DNA of 64,000 nt from Dysgonomonas sp. Marseille-P4361 (lineage in GTDB: Bacteria > Bacteroidota > Bacteroidia > Bacteroidales > Dysgonomonadaceae). The notes under the pieces were generated by a model. The model had not been told where the DNA came from, did not search any database, and saw only the letters and a list, made by a program, of their open reading frames with translations. The stretch is from assembly GCF_900343125.1 (NCBI RefSeq), contig NZ_OPYL01000003.1, forward strand, positions 372,001-436,000. Direction: 5' to 3'. Position numbers and translations under genes: made by a program. This document shows, one piece after another, positions 45,050 through 55,489 of the stretch; within the stretch, counting starts at the first letter, position 1, and each line of letters begins with the position of its first letter.

Positions 45050-45646
45050 ATGAATGTAGTAATAATCAGATACAATGCAGGTAATATTTTTTCTGTAAAG
45101 AATGCTCTAAAGCGTGTAGGGATAGAGCCTGTCATCACATCCGACAAGGAGCTTATACGGAAGGCAGACAAAATTATATTTCCCGGAGTTGGAGAAGCCA
45201 GCTCAACAATGCTACATTTAAAAAAATCGGGATTAGATCAATTAATCCCTGAGTTAAAACAGCCTGTTCTCGGTATCTGTCTGGGTATGCAAGTAATGTG
45301 CTCTCATTCAGAAGAAGGCAATGTTGATTGTCTTGGCATATTCGACGCGGAAGTGAAACGCTTCATCCCACAAAGTAAGGAGGACAAAGTTCCTCACATG
45401 GGTTGGAATAATCTAATGAATACGAAAAGTGCTATTTTTGACACTTCCATTGAAGATCAATTCGTTTATTTTGTACATAGTTATTATGTACCATTGAACG
45501 AACATACTGCTGCAACAACGGACTACATACTTCCATTCAGTGCAGCATTAAACAAAGACAATTTTTATGCGACACAATTCCATCCAGAGAAAAGCGGTGT
45601 AGTTGGAGAAGGAATTTTAAATAACTTTTTATCAAATACTAAATAA
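45050..45646 (+). CDS. hisH: Imidazole glycerol phosphate synthase, glutamine amidotransferase subunit
   Basis: Class I glutaminase that channels ammonia to HisF. FPGVGEASSTM, catalytic Cys in LGICLGMQVMCSHSEE, and His/Glu in TQFHPEKSG make the triad. 198 aa, normal. It follows the TlpA-like gene by 3 bp, so histidine genes are embedded in a longer mixed operon. Histidine genes hisG, hisD, hisC and hisB are not in this window. Confidence 0.97.
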   Translation: MNVVIIRYNAGNIFSVKNALKRVGIEPVITSDKELIRKADKIIFPGVGEASSTMLHLKKSGLDQLIPELKQPVLGICLGMQVMCSHSEEGNVDCLGIFDAEVKRFIPQSKEDKVPHMGWNNLMNTKSAIFDTSIEDQFVYFVHSYYVPLNEHTAATTDYILPFSAALNKDNFYATQFHPEKSGVVGEGILNNFLSNTK

Positions 45647-45653
45647 GAATACT

Positions 45654-46112
45654 ATGAGTAAATATGATGATTTAAGCAAACTAGAAGAGCTTAGAGCCCA
45701 AGGTGCTATTACAGAAGAAGAACTTCAACGAGAAAAACAAAATATACTCAACAGCTCTAACCAAGACACTGTTGGCGGGATGGATGAGAAAACATACATT
45801 ACATTAATGCATCTTTCTCAATTTGCTGGCCTTATTATTCCTGGTCTAGGTTTTATTGCTCCTATCGTTATGTGGTTGATAAAATCGAAAGAAAATACTA
45901 ACATAGACAAGCATGGTAAGAACATTGCAAATTTCTTGCTCAGCATGATAATCTACGCAGTAGTTTCAGGTATTCTCGTCATCGTACTTATAGGCATACC
46001 TATGCTTATAGCATTGGGCTTAATCGAAATAGTGTTCATCATTATTGCTGCAGTAAAAGCATCTAACGGCGAGTATTGGAAATACCCTCTTGCTATTCCG
46101 TTCTTCAAATAA
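45654..46112 (+). CDS. DUF4870 domain-containing membrane protein, 152 aa
   Basis: The N-terminal ~35 residues are a SHOCT-like helix ([29 protein letters not shown]). Then comes the DUF4870 module with about three helices: [48 protein letters not shown] and [30 protein letters not shown]. Function is unknown. It sits between hisH (8 bp) and hisA (9 bp) and must share their transcript, though no link to histidine synthesis is apparent. Confidence 0.88.
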   Translation: MSKYDDLSKLEELRAQGAITEEELQREKQNILNSSNQDTVGGMDEKTYITLMHLSQFAGLIIPGLGFIAPIVMWLIKSKENTNIDKHGKNIANFLLSMIIYAVVSGILVIVLIGIPMLIALGLIEIVFIIIAAVKASNGEYWKYPLAIPFFK

Positions 46113-46120
46113 AAGAAAAT

Positions 46121-46837
46121 ATGATAGAAATAATTCCGGCAATTGATATTATCGACGGCAAATGTGTTCGGCTTTCGCAAGGTGACTACAACGAAAAGAA
46201 AGTTTACAATGAAGATCCATTAGAGGTAGCCAAGATGTTCGAAGATGCAGGTATAAAGCGCCTACATCTTGTTGACTTGGATGGAGCAAAAGCCAAACAT
46301 ATTGTCAACACCTCTGTCCTTGAAAAAATAGCGACAAACACCAAGCTCATTATCGACTTTGGAGGAGGTGTGCAAAGCGACAAGGATATAGAGATTGCCT
46401 TCAATGCCGGAGCTTCTATGGTTACCGGAGGGAGTATCGCTGTTCGCAACAGAGAATTATTCTCCGGCTGGATAGATAAATTTGGCAACGACCGTATTAT
46501 ATTAGGCGCCGATTGTAAAGACCACAAGATAGCTGTATCGGGTTGGCAAGAAGCAACCTCTCTGGACATACTTGACTTTATACAAGATTATACCCAGAAA
46601 GGAATTACTAAAGTTGTTTGTACCGATATTAGTAAAGATGGGATGTTGCAAGGTCCATCTATCGATCTTTACAAAGAGATTCTATCTTCTTTTCCTGAAC
46701 TATACCTAATAGCAAGCGGGGGAGTCAGTTGTTTCCAAGATATTCTTGATCTGGAATCAGCCGGTGTACCTGCCGTTATTTTAGGAAAAGCGATATATGA
46801 AAATAGAGTGACACTTAAAGAATTAAGCAGAAGCTAA
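46121..46837 (+). CDS. hisA: ProFAR isomerase (HisA)
   Basis: Amadori isomerase of the fourth step of histidine synthesis, TIM barrel, 238 aa. Catalytic Asp in [11 protein letters not shown] and [13 protein letters not shown]; phosphate sites DFGGGVQS and ASGGVS. A longer frame reaches upstream into the DUF4870 gene, but [11 protein letters not shown] at 46121 is the family start. The half-barrel repeat between [10 protein letters not shown] and ILGADCKDH is visible. Confidence 0.97.
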   Translation: MIEIIPAIDIIDGKCVRLSQGDYNEKKVYNEDPLEVAKMFEDAGIKRLHLVDLDGAKAKHIVNTSVLEKIATNTKLIIDFGGGVQSDKDIEIAFNAGASMVTGGSIAVRNRELFSGWIDKFGNDRIILGADCKDHKIAVSGWQEATSLDILDFIQDYTQKGITKVVCTDISKDGMLQGPSIDLYKEILSSFPELYLIASGGVSCFQDILDLESAGVPAVILGKAIYENRVTLKELSRS

Positions 46838-46961
46838 TCTGATTAGAAATTAAACATTTATCTATATATACAGATAGATGTAAGAAGAACAAGGAAGCTC
46901 TAAACAAGATAAAGAAAACTGTAACCTTTGTTACTTTTTAGTTAAAATAGAAACACATAAT

Positions 46962-47714
46962 ATGTTAGCAAAAAGAATTATTCCATGCCTTGATGTAAAA
47001 GATGGCAAAACTGTAAAAGGAACAAACTTTGTTAACCTGCGAGAAGCTGGCGACCCTGTCGAATTGGCTATCCAATATAGCGAACAAGGAGCAGATGAGC
47101 TTGTTTTCCTCGATATTACAGCATCTTTCGAAGAACGCAAAACATTTATTGATTTAGTCAAACGCATTGCTGAAAACATAAGTATTCCGTTTACTATAGG
47201 AGGTGGAATAAATGAGGTTTCGGATGTAGACCGCTTGCTGAATGCCGGAGCTGATAAAGTTTCTTTAAATTCCATTGCTGTCAGAAACCCTCAAATAATA
47301 ACAGATATTGCAAAAAACTTTGGTTCTCAGGTATGTGTTTGTGCAATAGATGCTAACTTTGAAGATGATAAATGGATCTGCTATACAAGTGGCGGACGAA
47401 ACAGGACTGATAAAGAATTATTCTCTTGGGCCAAGGAAGCTGAAAATCTTGGTGCAGGCGAAATTCTCTTTACCAGCATGAGCCATGATGGCGTAAAAAC
47501 CGGATATCCGAATGAAGCTTTACGACATCTGCACGATACGCTAAATATTCCGGTTATTGCTTCCGGAGGAGCAGGCAAAATGGAGCATTTCAAAGATGTT
47601 TTCATTGAAGGAAAAGCCGATGCTGCATTAGCTGCCAGTGTTTTTCATTTTGGCGAAATAAAGATTAAAGAGTTAAAAGATTATTTGAGACAAGAAAAAA
47701 TAAATATACGATGA
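46962..47714 (+). CDS. hisF: Imidazole glycerol phosphate synthase, cyclase subunit
   Basis: Uses ammonia from HisH to make imidazole glycerol phosphate and AICAR. 250 aa TIM barrel with Asp in [20 protein letters not shown] and in [17 protein letters not shown]; phosphate motifs IGGGINE and [11 protein letters not shown]. The 124-bp gap after hisA holds small inverted repeats (for example GTAAC-CTTT-GTTAC near 46921) but no clear promoter or terminator. Its stop overlaps the hisIE start by 4 bp (ATGA). Confidence 0.97.
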   Translation: MLAKRIIPCLDVKDGKTVKGTNFVNLREAGDPVELAIQYSEQGADELVFLDITASFEERKTFIDLVKRIAENISIPFTIGGGINEVSDVDRLLNAGADKVSLNSIAVRNPQIITDIAKNFGSQVCVCAIDANFEDDKWICYTSGGRNRTDKELFSWAKEAENLGAGEILFTSMSHDGVKTGYPNEALRHLHDTLNIPVIASGGAGKMEHFKDVFIEGKADAALAASVFHFGEIKIKELKDYLRQEKINIR

Positions 47715-48307
47715 CACTCGATTTTGAAAAAGTTGGAGGATTGATCCCTGCAATAATACAAGACAACGAAACCAGCAAAGTATTGATGCTGGGCTATATG
47801 AACGAAGATGCGCTGAAAAAGACACAGGAAACCGGCAAAGTGACATTCTTCAGCCGTACAAAACAACGTCTTTGGACAAAGGGCGAAGAAAGTGGAAATT
47901 TCTTGAATGTTGTAAGCATCAAGGATGACTGCGATCATGATACTCTTCTTATTAAGGTTAATCCAGTTGGTCCAGTTTGCCATACGGGAGCCGATACCTG
48001 CTTTGAGGAAGAAAATAAAGAAGACATTTTATTCTTCAAATACCTTCAACACTTTATAGAGAAAAGATATAAAGAAATGCCTGAAGGTTCGTATACAACA
48101 TCGCTCTTCCAGTCGGGAGTAAATCGAATGGCTCAAAAAGTTGGAGAGGAAGCTATTGAGTCTGTTATAGAAGCATGTAATGGAACTGACGACCGCTTGA
48201 TATACGAATCTGCTGATATGCTATATCACCTTATTGTATTACTTACATCAAAAGGACTTAGCATAGAAGACCTTTCTCGCGAATTGCAAAAAAGACACAA
48301 AAAGTAA
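47711..48307 (+). CDS. hisIE: Bifunctional phosphoribosyl-AMP cyclohydrolase / phosphoribosyl-ATP pyrophosphatase
   Basis: Fusion of steps 2 and 3 of histidine synthesis, 198 aa. The HisI part (about 1-105) has [20 protein letters not shown] and the metal ligands in [25 protein letters not shown]. The HisE part (about 108-198) has [23 protein letters not shown], the Glu-rich MazG-like site, and [11 protein letters not shown]. It is the last histidine gene here. Confidence 0.96.
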   Translation: MTLDFEKVGGLIPAIIQDNETSKVLMLGYMNEDALKKTQETGKVTFFSRTKQRLWTKGEESGNFLNVVSIKDDCDHDTLLIKVNPVGPVCHTGADTCFEEENKEDILFFKYLQHFIEKRYKEMPEGSYTTSLFQSGVNRMAQKVGEEAIESVIEACNGTDDRLIYESADMLYHLIVLLTSKGLSIEDLSRELQKRHKK

Positions 48308-48375
48308 AAAGGAGAAGAACTATAATTACTACTTTTCGTTATTAGAAATAGATATTTGCTTAAATAGGACTTAGT

Positions 48376-49065
48376 ATGAATTCAGAAAAAGACATTATCA
48401 TAAAATACCAAGGTGTAGAGTTAGACAGAGATGGCAATAACATACTGTCGGACATCAACATATCTATATGCGAAGGCGAATTTATATATCTAATAGGAAA
48501 AGTTGGTTCGGGAAAAAGTACTTTTTTGAAAAGTCTTTATTACGAAATACCCTTCAGCAAAGGAAGTGGTAGAATTCTTGATTACGAATTAACAAGCCTT
48601 AAGAAGAAAGACATTCCTTTTCTTCGACGAAAAGTTGGAATTGTTTTTCAGGACTTCCAACTGCTAATAGACCGTACAGCTGCAAAAAATCTTGAATTTG
48701 TATTGCGTGCTACCGGATGGAGCAACAAAGGTCTTATTGAGATGAGAATAGAAGAAGTTCTCACTAAAGTAGGAATGCAAAACAAAGGCTACAAAATGCC
48801 TCACGAACTTTCGGGTGGAGAGCAACAGCGTATAGCCATAGCTAGGGCATTACTAAATTCACCTGAAGTTATCCTTGCCGATGAGCCTACCGGAAATCTA
48901 GACCCTGAGACTGGGACACAGATCGTGAAGCTATTACATTCAATTGCAGAATCAGGGACTGCTGTTATTATGTCGACACATAACTATGCCGTAGTACAAA
49001 AATATCCGGGAAGAATTATCAGATGTGAAGACGGAGTGCTTAAAGATGTAAAATTAAATAATTAG
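48376..49065 (+). CDS. ftsE: Cell division ATP-binding protein FtsE
   Basis: ABC ATPase of 229 aa that works with FtsX to activate peptidoglycan hydrolases at the septum. Walker [11 protein letters not shown]-loop [10 protein letters not shown], signature [16 protein letters not shown], Walker [11 protein letters not shown] and the H-loop MSTHNYAVV are all present. [17 protein letters not shown] is typical of FtsE. No FtsX gene is adjacent, a frequent situation in Bacteroidota, so assignment over other small ABC ATPases is by length and sequence type. It lies 68 bp after hisIE. Confidence 0.88.
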   Translation: MNSEKDIIIKYQGVELDRDGNNILSDINISICEGEFIYLIGKVGSGKSTFLKSLYYEIPFSKGSGRILDYELTSLKKKDIPFLRRKVGIVFQDFQLLIDRTAAKNLEFVLRATGWSNKGLIEMRIEEVLTKVGMQNKGYKMPHELSGGEQQRIAIARALLNSPEVILADEPTGNLDPETGTQIVKLLHSIAESGTAVIMSTHNYAVVQKYPGRIIRCEDGVLKDVKLNN

Positions 49066-49078
49066 GAATAGACGAATC

Positions 49079-49609
49079 ATGGAAATAAGGAAACTAAACA
49101 TTTCGAATGAGCAGGAAATAACATTTATAGAGAATCTTTATATAGAATCATTCCCTTTAAGTGAACGGCGTCCTGTTGACGAAATGCTGGATCTTTATAA
49201 AAATGATTCTTCTTTTATTATCTCTAATGCTATTAATGAAAATCAACCAGTCGGCTTTCTTACCCACTGGGATCTGAACAAATTCATTTTTGCCGAACAC
49301 TTTGCGATCTCCCCTCAATTCAGAAATGGAGGTTTTGGACAGAAAGTTATGGATTTATTTATAGCCCAAACAAACAAACCTATCGTCTTGGAAGTAGAGC
49401 TGCCAACTACAATTTTGTCAGAACGACGAATTGGCTTTTATCAACGTATCGGATTCCGTTTGTGGGAAGAGGTACAGTACCAACAGCCATCTTATTATAA
49501 GGGAGGAAATGCCATCCCGATGAAACTAATGTCATACGGGAATATTAATATTGAAAAAGACATTAAGGACATACGAAACGATATATACTCAAGAGTATAC
49601 AAATACTAA
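49079..49609 (+). CDS. GNAT family N-acetyltransferase, 176 aa
   Basis: Acetyl-CoA-binding motif ISPQFRNGGFGQKVMDLFI (R/Q-x-x-G-x-G pattern) is near residue 80-98, preceded by VGFLTHWDLNKFIFAEHFA and followed by VELPTTILSERRIGFYQRIGFRLWEE. The substrate is unknown. It begins 13 bp after ftsE and probably shares its mRNA. The last ~25 residues are polar and likely disordered. Confidence 0.85.
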   Translation: MEIRKLNISNEQEITFIENLYIESFPLSERRPVDEMLDLYKNDSSFIISNAINENQPVGFLTHWDLNKFIFAEHFAISPQFRNGGFGQKVMDLFIAQTNKPIVLEVELPTTILSERRIGFYQRIGFRLWEEVQYQQPSYYKGGNAIPMKLMSYGNINIEKDIKDIRNDIYSRVYKY

Positions 49610-49632
49610 TCTTTAATAAAAAGGGAGAAAAA

Positions 49633-50256
49633 TCACTTCCACGAATTATAATTTCGGGCATAATTGATATCAATAGTACCTTCTTCTATCTGCAGAACGA
49701 TTGCTTCAATAGCCGAATCTTTACCATCCGGATCATATTCAGCTTTCAAGCTGTTTCCAAACAAGCTGGCAAAGGCATTATAGAAAGTAGCTTTAAAACT
49801 GCCAAGTAAAGCTTTTACTATATTATATGACGATGTATTACATTCGCGGTCAACTAGTTTTATCAATATTTTCCCTTGTGTTTTGGTCATCTTCTTCATT
49901 TTGGGCTTATACTCTGCCATCAAGTATTTCTGTACATCTTCCAGATACTTTTGCTTTTCTTTTTCAGTAGGTAGTGTCTGCATATACTCATAAGTTTCGA
50001 TGATAGAGTAAGCAATAACTTTTGCATATGGATAAGCTATTCTGACATCTCTTACCAGCTTCGAATAAGCTTGTCGTTCTTTCTCATTTTTGAATTTCAT
50101 CGGAGCAAAGACATGAACCGGTCGCAAGGGAACAAGTGCAGCTGAATCTCCTTGATACATAAGCCATGTCTCCTGATAAGCATCAACTTCATCCTGAGAC
50201 TTTACTGTCGCAGAGAGAAGGAATAATAGAGATAATATGGCTACAATACGCATCAT
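49633..50256 (-). CDS. DUF4294 domain-containing exported protein, 207 aa
   Basis: The signal peptide is MMRIVAILSLLFLLSATVKS. The central section (about 70-190) matches DUF4294: YSKLVRDVRIAYPYAKVIAYSIIETYEYMQTLPTEKEKQKYLEDVQKYLM, then YKPKMKKMTKTQGKILIKLVDRECNTSSYNIVKALLGSFKATFYNAFASLFGNSLKAEYDPDG. The family is restricted to Bacteroidota and of unknown function. A longer frame begins at TTG 50280; ATG 50256 gives the signal peptide. Confidence 0.85.
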   Translation of the reverse strand: MMRIVAILSLLFLLSATVKSQDEVDAYQETWLMYQGDSAALVPLRPVHVFAPMKFKNEKERQAYSKLVRDVRIAYPYAKVIAYSIIETYEYMQTLPTEKEKQKYLEDVQKYLMAEYKPKMKKMTKTQGKILIKLVDRECNTSSYNIVKALLGSFKATFYNAFASLFGNSLKAEYDPDGKDSAIEAIVLQIEEGTIDINYARNYNSWK

Positions 50257-50341
50257 TGTTAAATGTATATAGTTACTCAAATATACAAGAAAATAAGAAA
50301 CGTAGATTTAATTTAGGATAAATTATAGGAAAAGGTCTTCT

Positions 50342-51361
50342 TTATCTCAACTTGGAATATTTTCTTATAAACTTAAGGTAGTATGCTGCAAGAATACTTT
50401 TTTGATATATTGTTTCTGGAGTAGAGACTTTAGCTTTACATAGATTTTCTTGACGCGACTCCCTATAGTCCCTCCTATTGTCATAGAAGTCTTTGTGCGC
50501 CCTGATTACCTCTTTTGCATTAACATAACTTCCTGTAAGAGTAAATTGTATTGCTGCCACATAATCCAAAATCAAGCGAATGACCATAACCCTTTTCAGA
50601 TGCCTTTGAGGCAAGTTTTTATAAAGCATCAGTAAGTTATTCCTAAAGTTGAGATATGTTTTGCGCGGACTTTCTTTCTTCAGTGTTGCAGCGCCTACAT
50701 GATAAACAGTCGACTGAGGAATACAAACAACCCTACGTCCTCTGCAATTCAGCCTCCAACACAGATCTATCTCCTCCATATGAGCAAAGAATGAAGCATC
50801 AAAACCTCCTGTTTCAAAAAAATCATTGGAGCGTATTACCAAACATGCACCTGTCGCCCAAAGCACATCTATTGGCATATCATATTGCCCAAGATCTTCC
50901 TCCACAGCTTTGAAAATACGCCCTCTGCAAAAAGGATATCCAAAGCGGTCTATAAATCCTCCGGAAGCCCCAGCATATTCAAAATACGATCTATTTCTTT
51001 GAGATAAAATTTTAGGTTGTGCAGCTGCTACATCCAAATTTGAGTCCAGATATGATGCTATTGGAGTAAGCCAGTCTTTCGTTACTTCTACATCTGAATT
51101 TAACAGCACAAAGTATTCTGCTTCAACCTGCTCTAAGCCTTTATTGTATCCACCGGCAAAACCATAGTTCTGAAACAATTGAACAATCCTTACCTGAGGA
51201 TATGATGCGGACAAAAAGCCAATAGAATCATCCGTAGATCCATTATCAATAACAACTAACTCAATATCAGGTACGGTAGAATATTCTACAACAGAAGGAA
51301 GGAACTCTTCTAAAAGCTTCTTTCCATTCCAGTTAAGTATAACTACTGCTATTTTCTTCAT
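50342..51361 (-). CDS. Glycosyltransferase family 2, 339 aa
   Basis: GT-A enzyme starting KIAVVILNWNGKKLLEEFLPSVV, with the nucleotide motif VIDNGSTDDSIGFL and metal-binding LLNSDVEV (about residue 97). WATGACLVIRSNDFFETGGFD and FFAHMEEIDLCWRLNCRGRRVV are typical of rhamnosyl/glycan-chain transferases. Likely makes a cell-surface glycan. The start ATG overlaps the stop of the acyltransferase gene (ATGA), so it is translationally coupled with it. Confidence 0.92.
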   Translation of the reverse strand: MKKIAVVILNWNGKKLLEEFLPSVVEYSTVPDIELVVIDNGSTDDSIGFLSASYPQVRIVQLFQNYGFAGGYNKGLEQVEAEYFVLLNSDVEVTKDWLTPIASYLDSNLDVAAAQPKILSQRNRSYFEYAGASGGFIDRFGYPFCRGRIFKAVEEDLGQYDMPIDVLWATGACLVIRSNDFFETGGFDASFFAHMEEIDLCWRLNCRGRRVVCIPQSTVYHVGAATLKKESPRKTYLNFRNNLLMLYKNLPQRHLKRVMVIRLILDYVAAIQFTLTGSYVNAKEVIRAHKDFYDNRRDYRESRQENLCKAKVSTPETIYQKSILAAYYLKFIRKYSKLR

Positions 51362-52269
51362 TTACGTTGAGCTTGTTCTACTTCTTCTCTAGTTCTTTTC
51401 CATCTCTTGTGAGTCCATAACCAATAAGCTGGATTGCGAAGAATCGTTTTCTCCATCATCCGAATATAATCCTCTGTTATTTTAAACTCTGGTTCTTCTT
51501 TAGGCGAGTCTGTTACCAGATTAACTTTTGCATTATAACATCCTCTACCTACTTTTTCTATATCAAGATAGACGACAGCAAATCCTGTTTTCTTAGCAAT
51601 TCGCTCTACACCTGTAAAGACAGGAGTATCCTGATTCAAAAAATCTGTCCAATAATGAATATTCATTATTGAAGGGGTTTGGTCGGCCATGAAGCCTATA
51701 ATAATTTGCTTGTTTTCCCTGCGTAATTTTACGATTGTACGCAATGTGTCATTTTTGGGAATTGCTAACGAACCAAAACGACTACGTATTTTCAGGAAAA
51801 TATCATCAATGGATTTATTCCTAAGAGGTTTATATATTTCACCTAAATTACGATTCTCCTCCCCTTTAAAAGATAAGGTTATAGAAGTAACCCATTCCCA
51901 ATTGCAATAATGTCCCAAATACATAAGAACAGAATTGCCATCTTCCATAAGATCTTTAACTAGCTCAACATTTTCAAACTTCATTCGTCGGCTCATTTCT
52001 TCGTCCGAAATATGCAAAAGCTTGATTGTCTCTACGAAGTAGTCACAAAAATGATGATAAAACTCTTTTTCAATAATGCTTCTTTCCTCATCTGTTTTAT
52101 CAGGGAAAGATGCTCTCAAATTCTGCCTTACAACTTTCAGGCGATATCTGATTATTTTATATACTAAAACATACAATATATCCGACAATACATACAATGC
52201 CCAAAAAGGAAGAAGAGCATGCAAGTACATCCAAGAATATACAATGTAGTAAAGTATCTTATTCATCAT
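51358..52269 (-). CDS. LpxL/HtrB-like lysophospholipid acyltransferase, 303 aa
   Basis: One N-terminal membrane helix (about 6-30), then the acyltransferase motif YLGHYCNWEWV (H-x4-E, as in the lipid A late acyltransferases) and FMADQTPS. It should add a secondary acyl chain to lipid A. The gene lies between mtaB and the GT2 gene, overlapping both by 4 bp. Co-location with a glycosyltransferase fits envelope synthesis. The exact lipid A position cannot be told. Confidence 0.88.
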   Translation of the reverse strand: MMNKILYYIVYSWMYLHALLPFWALYVLSDILYVLVYKIIRYRLKVVRQNLRASFPDKTDEERSIIEKEFYHHFCDYFVETIKLLHISDEEMSRRMKFENVELVKDLMEDGNSVLMYLGHYCNWEWVTSITLSFKGEENRNLGEIYKPLRNKSIDDIFLKIRSRFGSLAIPKNDTLRTIVKLRRENKQIIIGFMADQTPSIMNIHYWTDFLNQDTPVFTGVERIAKKTGFAVVYLDIEKVGRGCYNAKVNLVTDSPKEEPEFKITEDYIRMMEKTILRNPAYWLWTHKRWKRTREEVEQAQRK

Positions 52270-53576
52270 TTACCTACTAGAGCAGTTTTGTCATTATTAA
52301 ATTCGCCTAATGTCACTAGTTCCACAACATTTGCTTTTGCTTGGTCAAAAGGAGCTTCTACTTTAACGTAATTTTCAGTAAATCCATACATTACGTCGCC
52401 ATGTTGCGTATGCTCAAACAAGACTTTTCTTGTAGTTCCTTGTTGCGATTTATAAAATGCATGTAACTTAGCTTCAGACAAATCTAATAAAATTTTACTT
52501 CGTGCATGCTTTGTTTTGGTATCAACCTCATGTTCTATTTTAAGAGCCTGCGTATTTGGACGCTCCGAATATGTAAAGACATGCAATTGTGAAAAATCAA
52601 GACTTTCTAAAAACAGACGACTTTCTTCGAAGTACTCATCTGTTTCACCCCTCGTTCCCACAATAACATCCACTCCTATAAAAGCATCGGGAATAATCGA
52701 TTTTATTTTTTCTATCTTATGTCTGAATAAGGCTGTATCATACCTGCGTCGCATCAATTTAAGCACTTCGTCCGAACCTGCCTGCAACGGAATATGAAAG
52801 TGAGGAGCAAATCGCTTAGATTTAGCTACAAAATCTATTATTTCGTCAGTCAGCAAATTAGGTTCTATTGATGATATACGGTAGCGCTCTATACCCTCTA
52901 CCTCATCAAGAGCCTTCACCAGATCGAAGAATGTTTCACCTGTTGTCTTCCCAAAATCACCAATATTTACTCCGGTAAGAACAATTTCCTTACCTCCTTT
53001 GGCAACGACGTCTTTCGCTTGTTGAACCATCGAATCTATCGTACCATTACGACTTCTACCTCTGGCAAAAGGAATTGTACAAAAAGAACAGAAATAGTCA
53101 CATCCGTCCTGTACTTTCAGAAAATAACGGGTTCTGTCATCCTGAGAACAAGAAGGAACAAACACTCTTATCTGATTTGTCTTAGTCGTATAAGCAGTAC
53201 CCTTATCCTTCTTCTTCAGCTCATCCAGATAAGCGACTACATCTAGCTTCTGTTCAGAACCTAGTACAATATCAACTCCATCGATATTTGCTATTTCCTC
53301 CGGTTTTAATTGTGCATAACAACCTGTTACAATAATATAAGCTCCGGGATTTTCTTTTATCATCTTGCGTACTGCCTGCCTACACTTCTTATCAGCCAGT
53401 TCGGTTACAGAACAAGTATTTATTACACATATATCAGCACGCTCGCCATCTCTTGCTTTACGGACTCCTATTTGCGAGAGCTGTTTACCTATAGCTGAAG
53501 TCTCCGCAAAATTGAGTTTACATCCCAAAGTCAAATAAGCTGCGGTTTTATTCTCAAATATTGAATTATCTATCAT
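52266..53576 (-). CDS. mtaB: tRNA (t6A37) methylthiotransferase
   Basis: Radical SAM enzyme adding a methylthio group to t6A at tRNA position 37. UPF0004 domain (about 1-120) has three conserved Cys (TLGCKLN, INTCSVTE, VTGCYAQ). The radical SAM motif CDYFCSFCTIP (C-x3-C-x2-C) is at about residue 155-165, and a TRAM domain closes the protein (about 375-436). 436 aa is normal. First gene of a three-gene envelope/tRNA operon. A terminator-free overlap couples it to the acyltransferase. Confidence 0.93.
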   Translation of the reverse strand: MIDNSIFENKTAAYLTLGCKLNFAETSAIGKQLSQIGVRKARDGERADICVINTCSVTELADKKCRQAVRKMIKENPGAYIIVTGCYAQLKPEEIANIDGVDIVLGSEQKLDVVAYLDELKKKDKGTAYTTKTNQIRVFVPSCSQDDRTRYFLKVQDGCDYFCSFCTIPFARGRSRNGTIDSMVQQAKDVVAKGGKEIVLTGVNIGDFGKTTGETFFDLVKALDEVEGIERYRISSIEPNLLTDEIIDFVAKSKRFAPHFHIPLQAGSDEVLKLMRRRYDTALFRHKIEKIKSIIPDAFIGVDVIVGTRGETDEYFEESRLFLESLDFSQLHVFTYSERPNTQALKIEHEVDTKTKHARSKILLDLSEAKLHAFYKSQQGTTRKVLFEHTQHGDVMYGFTENYVKVEAPFDQAKANVVELVTLGEFNNDKTALVGK

Positions 53577-53694
53577 TGTTTAGTGAAAAGCCTAAATAAG
53601 TTATTTTAAGTAATATAGTGTCTTATCTCCCAAAACACATTTTTAATAAGGCGTACAAAATTACACATTTGTATCAAATTAAGCTATAAAATAC

Positions 53695-53725
53695 TTGCGG
53701 ATTATAAGGAGACTCTCTATTTTTG
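53695..53725 (+). promoter_or_regulatory. Promoter of the acyl-CoA ligase gene
   Basis: TTG at 53695-53697 and TATTTTTG at 53718-53725, 20 bp apart, matching the Bacteroidota pattern, about 30 bp before the ATG. Confidence 0.75.
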
Positions 53726-53754
53726 CACAAAATCATTCAAAATGAGCAAAAATT

Positions 53755-55422
53755 ATGATTAAAGAAAATTTTGTTGAATTATACGAAAATAGCTTCAAAA
53801 ACAACTGGGATTTGCCCGCACTCTCTGATTATTCTGAAAAGAAAACTCTACATTATAAAGATTTAGCTAAAGAGATAGCTCGCATACACATCCTATTAGA
53901 AGCTGCTCAAATAAAAAAAGGAGATAAAATAGCCCTTATCGGAAAAAACAATATACCTTGGTGTGTAACATACCTTGCTGTGGTTACTTACGGTGCTGTA
54001 ATCGTACCTATTCTACAAGATTTCCATACGGATAGCGTTCAGCACATCATCAACCATTCCGATTCGGTTCTTTTATTTACGAGCAACCAGATATGGGATG
54101 CGATAGATGAGGACTCTACCCCCGCCATCAGAGGAGCTTTTAGCATCAATAATCTTGATTTTAAATGCTTATATCAACAAAAGAGCGAAAGCCTATCAAA
54201 TATCGTTGCTACTCTCGATGACAAAATGAACACAAAATATCCTGATGGATATACTATTGAAGATATAAAATATGCAAAGGTAGATAACTCTGAGCTTGTA
54301 CTTATTAATTATACATCAGGTACAACGGGCTTTAGCAAAGGAGTTATGCTTACAGCGAATAACCTAGCAGGAAACGTTACTCATTCTCACAAGTTGGAAT
54401 TGTTATTCAGAGGACAAAACATTGTATCATTCCTTCCTTTAGCACATGCTTATGGTTGTGCTTTCGAGTTTTTATATGCATTATCAACAGGAGCACATGT
54501 TACATTATTAGGCAAAGCTCCATCACCTAAGATTCTTTCCGAAGCTTTTGCTGAGATTAAGCCAAACCTTATTATATCTGTTCCTCTAGTAATAGAAAAA
54601 ATATATAAGAAATCGATTTTACCTCAGATAGAAAAACCGGCTATCAAAATGGCTCTGAAAATTCCTATTATTCGAGACCAAATATATGCAAAAATAAGAA
54701 AAGGATTGATGGAAGGTTTAGGCGGAAATTTCACTGAGGTTATCATCGGAGGAGCTGCATTCAACAGTGAGGTAGAGGCATTCTTGTATAAAATAAAATT
54801 CCCATTCACAGTAGGCTATGGGATGACCGAATGTGCCCCCCTAATCTCTTATGCCCACAACTATGACTTCGTCCCAACTTCGTGCGGAAAGCCATTGGAG
54901 GGAATAATGGAAGTAAGAATTGATTCTCCAGATCCTCAGAATGTGGTTGGAGAAATACAAGTGAGAGGCGAAAATGTAATGATAGGATATTACAAGAACG
55001 AAGATGCAACCAAAGCTACTTTCACAGAAGACGGATGGTTAAAGACAGGTGATTTAGGAACACTTGGAAAAGACAATAGACTATATATCAGAGGTCGTAG
55101 CAAAACAATGTTGCTTGGACCGAATGGGCAGAATATATTTCCAGAAGAAATAGAAGCCAGACTTAACAATATGCCTTTTGTTTTAGAATGTCTTGTGGTA
55201 GAGAGAAATGGGAAATTAGTAGCCTTAGCTCATCCCGATTTTGAAGCAATGGATGCTGCACATGTTGACCATGATATGCTACCTGCAATAATGGAAGAGA
55301 ATAGACAAAGCCTGAACAAAATGCTGGCTAGCTACGAACAGATTTCAGCGATACAGATATTCCCTAGCGAATTTGAGAAGACGCCAAAGAAAAGTATTAA
55401 GAGATATTTATACGAAAACTAA
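53755..55422 (+). CDS. Long-chain acyl-CoA ligase (AMP-forming)
   Basis: ANL superfamily enzyme, 555 aa. The ATP motif YTSGTTGFSKGVMLT (about residue 186), FLPLAHAYGCAFE, the ADP-binding VGYGMTECAPL, and the hinge region WLKTGDLGTLGKDNRLYIRGRSKTMLLGPNGQNIFPEEIE identify it. It activates fatty acids for phospholipid synthesis or breakdown. The C-terminal Lys in TPKKSIKRYLY is catalytic for adenylation. It has its own promoter and terminator. Confidence 0.92.
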   Translation: MIKENFVELYENSFKNNWDLPALSDYSEKKTLHYKDLAKEIARIHILLEAAQIKKGDKIALIGKNNIPWCVTYLAVVTYGAVIVPILQDFHTDSVQHIINHSDSVLLFTSNQIWDAIDEDSTPAIRGAFSINNLDFKCLYQQKSESLSNIVATLDDKMNTKYPDGYTIEDIKYAKVDNSELVLINYTSGTTGFSKGVMLTANNLAGNVTHSHKLELLFRGQNIVSFLPLAHAYGCAFEFLYALSTGAHVTLLGKAPSPKILSEAFAEIKPNLIISVPLVIEKIYKKSILPQIEKPAIKMALKIPIIRDQIYAKIRKGLMEGLGGNFTEVIIGGAAFNSEVEAFLYKIKFPFTVGYGMTECAPLISYAHNYDFVPTSCGKPLEGIMEVRIDSPDPQNVVGEIQVRGENVMIGYYKNEDATKATFTEDGWLKTGDLGTLGKDNRLYIRGRSKTMLLGPNGQNIFPEEIEARLNNMPFVLECLVVERNGKLVALAHPDFEAMDAAHVDHDMLPAIMEENRQSLNKMLASYEQISAIQIFPSEFEKTPKKSIKRYLYEN

Positions 55423-55489
55423 TTAATAAACAGCACATTAGAACACAGGAAGTATTTTATATTAAATTTCCTAGAAAAATTTCAAAAAA

